DNA from: Chara braunii
Taxonomy: Eukaryota; Streptophyta; Charophyceae; Charales; Characeae
DNA: 64,000 nt
Direction: 5' to 3'
Assembly: GCA_003427395.1 (NCBI GenBank)
Contig: BFEA01000103.1
Span: forward strand, 120,492 to 184,491
In this document: one piece after another, positions 55,900 to 64,000 of the stretch
Layout: the number at the start of each line of letters is the position of its first letter
Position numbering within the stretch: position 1 is the first letter of the stretch
Position numbers and translations under genes: made by a program
The notes under the pieces: generated by a model
Database searches by the model: none
What the model saw: only the letters and a program-made list of their open reading frames with translations
What the model was told of the DNA's origin: nothing

Positions 55900-57732
55900 T
55901 CAAGGTCCGCCTACGCTCCATCTTCCGGGAGGACGACCGATACCCCATCCTTTACATCTACTGGCATTTCCGGGCCACTAGTATAGATCGGGGAAGGCAA
56001 CCATCGTATCAAACTAGTGGGAATTTCCGGGCCACTAGTATAGATCTACTGGCATAAAAGAGTACCAACCGGTCTTTCTGGTAAGGTCAACCCTTGTCCT
56101 AGATGAGAATTATTTCAGACCCCTCGTCAAGGTCTCCCTAATTTACCTCCCCATTCCTAAGTACCTCCTTCCCATAATACCCTCGGTCGGCCATCCATTT
56201 CCCCGCATTCCTTCTCTTGGTTCCATTCCAACTATCCTTCTTCCTTTCGATCATCTCTTACTCGTGTGGACTTAGATGGGGGGGGGAATAGACTTAGAAA
56301 TATGCCCGTCCAACAATCCAAGCTCAATCAATCTTTACGGAGGGGGGAACACAAAAAAAATTCAGGCAATCTCTCATACAGGCCGGTCATCTCCTCACCG
56401 GCCGTCCCCAATATGGTCTCGCCGCTGATACTATCGGTAGAGTTTTATCCCATACCTCAAGTGCAGCTCAACCGTCGTGAGCGCGGTACCCAAACTCTGG
56501 CAAGGCATTAACTCTTTCCTTGTAACCAGAATACCCCATCCCGTCTTCCCGCCCTTGCTCATCCATACCGACACCGAGGGTTACCCCGTGTGGCCAAGTA
56601 CAGGGACAAAAGTCAGTTGTCCGGGCATTCACTTCCATCGGTCCGATAAGAATCAGCCTTTCCCAAACCATGCAACGAGAAACTACTAATCGTCTCCGAG
56701 GCTCCGTCTTTGTCCGCATGCAGTGGTACTCCCTCCGCTAGTCAATAGGCTAAGCCCCGCCTAAGAAGACGTTTCGCACCCCGCCTGACAGATCATTGAG
56801 GCGAAACTCGACACTGCTCGAACAAGAATGCTACTAAATCAACTGGCGTGACAAACTCCCGTCCGACAGCTCGGTGACCTGATCTCCACACACGAACACA
56901 CGGAAGCCTACAAAAAGGAGAGCGACGTTTCACAACCCGCACCCGCCGGTACAAACCAATCCTTTCCTTCCGAAAGGCAGGACGCTCGAATCCCATCATG
57001 CAAACACAAGTCTCAAGTGGGACACATAGAGTACAAGTGTCTTTCCCTTGGTGCTCCCAACGCTTCCTACCCATAACTCACAATTTTCTCTCAGGACAAT
57101 GAGTGTCACTCCCCCAAATTTGTCTCAAGTGGTTGGTTCCTTCTCGTGAAAGTCTTCAAAGGTGAGCTAGTTTTTCTTGGAGTCTAGCAACTCCCTTCAT
57201 TTCCTTTCTATTTACTTGTCTGTCCTTTCATACGGTGAGGTTATTCCTTCTTGATGACCCGTTGTGTTCATGTTGGTTCCTTCAAGCATTTTAAAAAAAG
57301 TGCAAAGTGCATGAGCCCACTGGGCTCAAAGAAGAAGGTAGAAGGGCACCCGTTCGGTTGGATCACTCCGCCGCGGGATTTTCATTGGAACCCGGCCTGA
57401 GCCGAAGCACCAACCGTCTGCCAAGTAATCGGAACCCTTCTTTCATACGAAGAGGAAGAGTCGACCTGCGACTTGCCCAAGGCTTCCCCGAAATGACGAA
57501 CACCAGCACCGGACGAAGGAGGGCTAGAGTCATTCCACAAGGAAACGACTGATCAAGTGCATAGCATACATATTATACCTCCAGGCCCGGTCATGCCATG
57601 CGCCCAGCCACTCTCAAATCTGATTTCTCAGAAGGGAAAAAACAAACACAAGTCCATTTTCCTTATCTTGGGTTGTGTACACATCAACGCGTCGGACGCC
57701 CCCTTCGGAATCGCAAGGGTCAATTTAAGCCT
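55900..57732 (-). other. Leader of the LTR element
   Basis: About 1.8 kb between the PBS and the first recognisable module. No convincing protein. A short direct duplication containing TTCCGGGCCACTAGTATAGATC occurs at about 55,970 and 56,026. Confidence 0.6.
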
Positions 57733-57750
57733 TGCCCGTCACCTCCACCA
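57733..57750 (-). promoter_or_regulatory. Putative primer-binding site
   Basis: On the minus strand, four bases (AAAA) after the end of the 5' LTR, comes TGGTGGAGGTGACGGGCA. A TGG start matches the complement of a tRNA 3' CCA. I cannot name the tRNA with confidence. Confidence 0.6.
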
Positions 57751-57754
57751 TTTT

Positions 57755-60461
57755 TGTAGGGCCAAACCCCGGTAGACTTTCGAGCCTTAGTCGACCCCAC
57801 TGCGGGTCCTAGTTGGCTCGGCCCGCCCACGCTCACACTCAGGGCACGGGCCGTTCGTCCCCAGATCACCCCCACCTAGTGCTTTGAGATGGATGGGGGT
57901 GGGCCATCGAGCGAGAGAGCTTTGATATTGGGGATATAGCTCAACCCTCACACCGGGTGGTAGTCTCGCTGGTCATTCCACAACGCTGATTTTTTTTTAT
58001 TCATAGTTATGTTTTCATGCAATTGCTCCTTCCAATACGCAGGCAGTCCAAGAGCTCTTTGAGTGTTTCTCTTCTCTTGTGCGCAGGCTAAGCGTCATCC
58101 TTAGGCCGCGCACCATTTCCCCAAGCATTGTGGCTATATGGCGTCATCGGGGTGCGGTGAAGCCGTCCTCCCCCTCCCCACTACGCATCCATCGGATCTC
58201 ACCATACACTTTCAACCTTGTTGAAGCAGACCCCTTAGTCTTTTTGGGGCCTTTATATGCGTACACACACAACATCACATTTTCCTCGGTACGATTGCAC
58301 TCTCCATTACACTCCAAGTCTCAAGCGCAAAAGTCATTTCCATGGGTTGACTCTATGCCAAGGGTCCCGTAGCCCCTTTGTCCCTTTTCCCTTTCCCTCT
58401 TGGTGGCCAGTTCCTCCCGGCCCTATCCCGCTCAAGGCATCCTTTGCCATCACTCATCTGCACAATCCCACACAAAGCAAAAATCCATACAATCCCCCGT
58501 TGGGGGTGAACACATAGCCCTTCCCACATGCCTACCTTTTGAAACTTTTTGGCTGTTCTTTGTTTCCTTTCCCTTACTCAATCATCCCATCCTCTTCTCA
58601 TAGTCATGCTGTCGGGGAAATGGTTGAGTCAAACTGAACTTGCTTAGTATTTCACTTTCTCAGGATCTCGTCCTTTTCTCACTTTCCCAACGATCTTTTC
58701 CTTTGCCTTCTTGGTGGCACAAGGGACCGGCTACCGTCTCCTTGCCCTCTTTCTCCACCAAGTGAGGTTTGATCTCTTCTTACCATTCGCACCCTTGTTG
58801 GTTCCTTGATGATGGTGTCTCCTTGGTGAAGCTTCCACTCCTTGCACAATCCTCTCTTGGCTATGACTTCCTTCTTCTCCAAGCCCCTCTCTCCTCCTTC
58901 CTTACTTTCTCTTTCTCAGCTATGGCAATGAAGTCCTCCCCTCTAGGAGGGCTAATGAGACTCCTCCTAGCCTTTCCTTCTCTCCTACACTCAGAGGGGA
59001 TATGGCGGATCACCTCCCAAGTGTCTCTCCCATCATCACTATCCTCTAGAGTCCTTCCTACTTCCTCCTAGTTTCCTCTAATCTCTCCTACTAGCATGGG
59101 TTCCTCTCTCCTCACTCCAAGTGCAAAGGTGCTCATGCGAGCTCACTTAGGCAGCATGGGCACTCCTCATGTAAATTTGAGAGTGGCGGACTACTTCCTC
59201 AACTTATGTAGGCTGAAACCAGCAGTCCGGCCAGCCCATGAGCCTCTCCAAGTGCCTTGGGGTGAACCGAGGTACCCCCAAGGCCAAATTCCAACATTAG
59301 GCCCTTCTGGAGGTACCTGGGCTTCACTTTGGTCAGGTACATGCAGTCCGAGTGGCTGGTACCAACTTGGATTGCCTCTTGGCCTACTCCAGCCTCCTTA
59401 TCGCTTCACAAAGGCTGCCCCCTTGGGTCCTAATGCCCAAGGGGCAATTTTACTTGAACGATTTTTTCAAGTTTCGGCCTTCTTTGGGTAGGCCGGAACA
59501 TTTTTTCATGTGGCGGCATATTTTCAGCCTTGGATCTGGCCAAGATCCAAGACCAGCAATAATCCGTGCTACCCCTCAGTAGCCCTTGCTTCAATTTTGA
59601 GCCGCTAAGTCCACTTTTTCAATTTTTGGTGCATCTGGCTCTCTTTTTGGGCCAAATGCACAGTTTTGTCTTTTTCCTTCTTTTGTTTCTTTCCATTTTG
59701 GGCTGCCACCTCATTCCGGAGCTAGCTGTTTTGAGCTGGCCCACAAAAGACGGGTAGTTCCTCTCCACCAGTGGTGCTGATATTCTTGGCCGTCAAGATC
59801 TCGATCTTGACGGTGCACCCCGACATTTAATCCCGCCAGTGGTCCCCGACATTTAATCCCGCCGGTGGTCCCCGACACTTAGTACAGCCGGCGGTCCCCG
59901 ACACATTTCGCCCGGGATACCATTATTTTTACTTAGTCCCACGTGACCTCGGGTGCCTTTCCTCGAAGTGTCTCACGTTCCTTGGGCATTTTGTCGTCCC
60001 ATGGTGACCCCTTTCCGATGTTTTTTCTTGGGCCTTGCGCACGCTGATTCTTTTGGTCGCGGGCCTCTACCCCGAGGCTCCCGTAGGTGGCCCCCATGTT
60101 GACCCCTCGTTCTCTATCTTCCCGCGGCCTCTGGGTCGCCCGTCCGTCGACTCCCTCATTCCTTTATCGCTGTCGTGCTGCGTTTGCTGGTTTAGGGGCC
60201 CTTTGCCCTTGGTCTCATTCCAACGGTCATCCCGACCTCATGCTATGTTCTATGTGCCCCTGTTCTTGCACTCGCTTGCTTGCCGTCGCTAGTTCTTTCC
60301 TCCTTTTGTTCTCTCCTCAGGGCATCACTCCCTCCAGCGGCCTAATCCTTTGTCTTTTCTCTCTCCTGCCTCCTCACTCCGGATTTCTCTGTTGTGCAAA
60401 ATTCGTTCATATTCAATCTCTCGAGTGATGGGAAGTTATTCGGGACCCACCAGTCCCGACA
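57755..60461 (-). repeat. 5' LTR (2,707 bp, internally deleted)
   Basis: Right LTR, collinear with the left LTR at both ends. Around 59,765-59,815 the sequence passes from the equivalent of 41,086 to that of 43,003, joining at CTCCACCAGTGGTGCTG, and then skips a further piece. It retains the 26-bp array (about 59,820-59,905). Substitutions relative to the left LTR are scattered but modest, so the insertion is not ancient. Confidence 0.92.
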
Positions 60462-60465
60462 ACGT

Positions 60466-61940
60466 GCTGGAGCCATAGGTAGATGAGATGGATGATGGGA
60501 GAGAGAGTTTGGGATAAAGATATGACTGACCTTACTTAAAGGTTAGAGTTGACGATAGCTCACGGTACCATCTTCTGAAAGGGGATCGTGTAAACTATCT
60601 TCAATCCTAACTATCACGCAAGTGTCAGAAGTGAGTCCCAGGTATAGGTTTGCTTTATCCTACTGTTTTCAACTCTGTATAAATCTTGACAGCCTCGTGC
60701 TCCTACGGGAAACGCTGCCGAAATTTCTACAAATCTGAAAGAGTTGATTAAAATTTTTGGGCTCGTAAAAATTCTGGAAAGACACTTTTCCTATGGGAAT
60801 CGCTGCCGAAATTTCGTAGAATTTGAGGAGCTAGAATATTTTCAGCTAGGAGTTTCTTGGTAAATCTACCCTGAATAGGGGAGGTACTTAGTAACTTGGT
60901 GCTAGTAAGGGGAGTGGACAATGAGATTAGTAGAGGAGTTGGGTTACGAACTGAGAAGTATTCTCCTTTTGGCATAAATATAGTAGTATTTCTCTTTGGT
61001 CTGTAGTGTGATGCAGGTTTCTGTATTTCGTTTGAAGGCATGATTCGTTCAGCCTGATCCTATAAGGGACCACTTTTCTGTTATCACTGATAACAGGTCG
61101 GTTGCCGATTCGTCGGTTCAAGACCCAACTTTCTTGTTTCTTTTGCTTCTCAACCTAAGGCCTTGGCCCTTGCTGGGTTTTATGTTTTCTTAGGCTTTCA
61201 CCCATATTTTTTACAAATGACCATTTCTTAAAGACTGAGTGTTTTTGTTGAGGAATGGTGGGGAAAAGGTTGGACTTGTGTGCATAAGGCAGGGTGTGAG
61301 TTGCAGAAGGCTGAAAAGTTGACCGCTTTAGTATGTGCGATGTCGTTTGAATTTTGTGTATGATTGCAGGTATGTATGGATAAATCTCGAATGAGTCTTG
61401 GTAAATGAGTATGTTTTGGATTCAGATGGGCAAACCACACAACTGTCGGGAGAGTGAACTACCACACAACTTTTTGTTTGATCGAGATTGTCCTTTCCCA
61501 TCCTGATAATGTGATAGTCAAAGTAGGCGTACGCTCGGGTAACCCTCACGGGGTTATGCGACCACACGCTTACGTCTTCCTCTACTCGTTGGGTTAGTTG
61601 GTCAGACATTTACCATGAACCTGAAATTCGAGGCCCTTGTCCAGGACATCCCAGGTCCCTCTTCTTTCTTTGAGGCGGTTTGCCTTACAAAATGAACACT
61701 CGCACCTTTTGAGGCGGACCGAGCCTATAAGCCATGCTGAAATTTTCGTAAGGGGTCCGATGGTTTAATTGTGTTTTCTTGTGCTAATGTTAATGTCTTC
61801 TTTCTTATTTTCCTTGTTTTAATTTTATTTTGGTGGAACGATAAAGTTCCGGGCGGAAGGATTAGCGCGTCGCCGGTGGCGCGCCAGACAGCTCACCACC
61901 GCTCCAAATTCCTTCCTGCCCTAGGGACCATTTTACCCCG
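60466..61940. other. No gene recognised
   Basis: Flank of the LTR element. A short duplicated phrase (TCCTAYGGGAAWCGCTGCCG followed by AAATTTC) occurs at about 60,700 and 60,790. Otherwise unremarkable. Confidence 0.5.
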
Positions 61941-62190
61941 CACCCTTTAGGACACCTCAGGGTGCAGAAGATGGTAAGACCCTCAGACCGCCCTTGCGCT
62001 CGCTAAAGGGTTACCTCCCTTCGTGCGCACCTCAACCGACGCCTGAGCATCGAGAGCGACCCCATGACCCATATAAGGCCACTTTATTATGAGTACCACA
62101 TAATGCATCGTCATCACGACCACTTTCGGAGGATTGCATTGCTAGACGATATGTGTAGGCCCTGCACGCGCATGACCGTCTTATACGATC
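61940..62190 (+). repeat. Duplicated unit, copy 1
   Basis: Matches 62,675-62,925 in order: CAGGGTGCAGAAGATGGTA, an ACTTGCG-like tract, a GAGCATCGAGAGCGA-like tract, GAGTACCACATAATGCATCG and GGATTGCATTGC. Divergence is high. No coding potential recognised. Confidence 0.6.
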
Positions 62191-62674
62191 CGGCGCGCGG
62201 GCTCCGCTAGGGCTTGTGCAGGAACAATTATGAGTCAAGCAGAAAGGGCAAAAGCACGCTGCGGTAAGTAGACTCGAGTTTCGGTAGTGCGAAGCGTCAT
62301 GCGGACGGAGTACTCATCCTAGTTGGCCTATGGGAATCCGCATTCGGGATCCCAACGTTTCGAACGCCGGTTCGCAGATAGGCCTGGTTTGGGCACTATC
62401 CTCGTGCACCCTTCGTACTAACCAGCCCTTTCCATTTGACGGGCCTACCAAGCTATACAAATTGGGATACGGGCTAGGCGGGGAGAAAAGGGGGCTAACC
62501 TGTTTTTCCACTAAGCGATCAGTTCCTTTTTTGGGTTTTCGTAGCTGGACGTTGGAGTCCGGGGCAACCGTCAAAGTCAAACCCCTTGACCCTCCACATA
62601 CCTCCGATGTTGGAGCCTGTCAAGAGAGCCAAGACTCGGGCTGTCATGACAGCCTTGAAGCTGTCTACTCAACC

Positions 62675-62925
62675 CCTCTCCACAGGGTGCAGAAGAGGGT
62701 AGGTCTTCCAACCACACTTGCGATTGTCTAGCGTCAAGAGGATAACCCCTCGAGACGTATGTCAGCCGGCACTTGAGTGTCGAAGGTGATCATCAAAACC
62801 TCTGAGGGCCATCCGAGTTCGGGTACCGCATAGCACTCCATCATTGCGACTGCTTGTGTAAACATGCATTGCGAGTCGATATGATCGAGCCCATGCCGCC
62901 GCGAGATTTATTTTGGGCTTCGCGC
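62675..62925 (+). repeat. Duplicated unit, copy 2
   Basis: Second copy of the 61,940-62,190 unit, about 735 bp downstream, with CAGGGTGCAGAAGAGGGTAG, GAGTGTCGAAGGTGATCATC and GGTACCGCATAGCACTCCAT. Confidence 0.6.
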
Positions 62926-63507
62926 ATGACACTCATCTAATCCCTCTGCAAAATTTATGGGGTGGGTGAGAATAAGGGGCTAGGCGCAATTTACGAGTGA
63001 AACTTGGTTTCATTTCATCTGGTATCATCGCGTGGTTAGAATAGCCGTCCTAGTCGACCGACGTAGGATTGCACTCGAGAGATCAGTGCCTCGAGCGACG
63101 GTTCGCGTCCAGGTTCGATTCGGGCATTTGACCGCGCGTACCCCCTATGCTACAGCGAGCGAGAAACGCCCTTGGCTGGGCCACCTCTGCGATTGCATAC
63201 GAAAAACCTTCGCATGTGGTTCAGTAGCTCGGTGGGGATACGCCCACCTAAGGGATGGTGACAACTCCCGCAGGTGGAGGTAAGCGGTGCCTCGCGTAAC
63301 CTTGTCCTGTCGTAGAGGTTCGCGAGAGGTACGGCTGGCGCACTCGGTCGGAGCGGCAAACGCTCTCCGCGACATGTCCTACAAAATCCTGTGTGACGCG
63401 GCTGGGAGAGTCCCCATGAGGGACCGATGCGCTCGACAGCGTCTAATGGACAACTATGGCAGAGGGGCGGATGGTGCCATACATCTACTCATGATATGCC
63501 AGAACCT

Positions 63508-63890
63508 CTAGGTCGACTGGGTCAGAGCTCTAACGTTGAACAGGAAGGTTGTGGATTCAATTCTGTCAGCCCTCAACCTCCCCTGCGCTAGGTTGGCAGC
63601 CCATGTACTTGTCCCGCAACCTAGTTCAGTGTAAAGATAGAGCAGTTGACGAGTTACTGGCTCTTTGGTTGAGATAGGGTGCTGCGAGGGAAAGGTCTAG
63701 GGTATGATTCTCATTTGTCCTTGACACCACACAGTGCGGATATAGGTGGGGTGCAAGTCAGGATGGGTCTGGCAGGCCTAGTGGAGTGGATGATCACATA
63801 GTATTGGTTACCCTAGGGCCTTGCTTTTGGGGGATATGGCCGCTGGTGGGATGGTGGTAGGGGGATTTTAGCAGAGGGATTGTTTGCTTG
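63508..63890 (+). mobile_element. tRNA-derived SINE, copy 2
   Basis: Collinear with 29,481-29,975. Shared landmarks are TCAGAGCTCTAACGTTGAAC (D-arm and anticodon region), GTGGATTCAATTCTGTCAGC (diverged B box), GGTGCTGCGAGGGAAAGG, TGGAGTGGATGATCA, GGTTACCCTAGGGCCT and GGAGGGATTG-like ends. It is more decayed at its pol III boxes and shorter in the middle than copy 1. Confidence 0.65.
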
Positions 63891-64000
63891 TAACGTACCA
63901 GCTTCTGTACTTGAATGAACTTCCGAAGCCCTGAGTTTTGTTATCTATGTTTTTCTTCGATCTCTAATGGACTTTGGGGGGGGGGGTACCGTTTTGTTTA
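63891..64000. other. Window end, no gene
   Basis: Ends near a (G)9 run at about 63,976. Nothing identified. Confidence 0.5.

Larger units (their letters stand above)
39030..60461 (-). mobile_element. Giant Ty3/gypsy-type LTR retrotransposon (21.4 kb), non-autonomous
   Basis: Direct repeats at 39,030-43,775 and 57,755-60,461 both start TGTAGGGCC and end CCCGACA on the plus strand, hence TG...CA on both strands. They are flanked by ACGT (39,026-39,029 and 60,462-60,465), a 4-bp target duplication. All gag-pol reading frames lie on the minus strand. The 5' LTR is therefore the right copy and the 3' LTR the left one. A PBS-like site adjoins the 5' LTR and a polypurine tract adjoins the 3' LTR. 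Internal order: leader, four-module ORF region, gag, protease, partial RT, acidic C-terminal piece, long 3' UTR. Very long LTRs, extra coding sequence upstream of gag and tandem repeats in the 3' UTR are the architecture known from plant Ogre/Tat elements. RNase H, integrase and most of RT are missing. Confidence 0.92.

Noticed and set aside
63010-63310. tRNA-like fragments (GGTTCGATTC at about 63,112; TAGCTCGGTGG at about 63,226)
   Set aside because: The boxes are not paired at tRNA spacing in the right order, so no tRNA gene is supported. They may be SINE debris.

Overview
This is nuclear DNA from a eukaryote with a large, repeat-rich genome. I see no convincing intact host gene. Nearly everything I can identify is a transposable element, a relic of one, a short retroposed RNA gene, or a satellite. 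An L1-like LINE with a zf-RVT tail, Tat/Ogre-like LTR-element architecture and hAT-type elements with 8-bp target duplications point to the green plant lineage. The wording of the gag-pol proteins makes me think of a charophyte alga such as Chara, but the sequence alone cannot prove that.

Layout. 1-11,000 is AT-rich. It holds microsatellites, a dispersed repeat (called R1 here) interrupted by blocks of a GAAGTGGTGAA / TTCACCACTTC repeat, a foldback element (2,850-3,140), a small inverted-repeat element (3,510-3,830), a well-bounded 1,090-bp hAT-like element (4,298-5,387) and a ~310-bp tandem duplication (8,064-8,690). 11,000-26,700 is a nest of LINE copies in both orientations (plus: 12,010-14,830 and 14,900-17,910; minus: 22,836-21,158 and 26,220-23,090), with several detached LINE 3' ends, U6 snRNA relics and a second hAT-like element (19,759-20,532). 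26,700-39,000 holds a second copy of the small inverted-repeat element, a tRNA-derived SINE, a second R1 copy, an unidentified 233-codon ORF, a long GA microsatellite, a tRNA-like/U6 composite and a satellite built on a telomere-like core.

39,030-60,461 is one very large LTR retrotransposon on the minus strand, about 21.4 kb. It has TG...CA LTRs of 4,746 bp (3' LTR, left) and 2,707 bp (5' LTR, right), a 4-bp target duplication, a plausible primer-binding site and a polypurine tract. In transcription order it carries a ~1.8-kb leader, about 3.5 kb of coding sequence made of four tandem copies of an unrecognised two-part protein module, gag with a CCHC knuckle, a protease with an altered active site, an RT cut off after motif A, an acidic C-terminal pol piece, and a 3' UTR with two tandem arrays. 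RT motif C, RNase H and integrase are missing and stop codons interrupt the frames, so this copy cannot move by itself. The four-module region upstream of gag is the most novel item in the window.

60,462-64,000 holds a diverged ~250-bp duplicated unit, tRNA-like segments and a second copy of the SINE.
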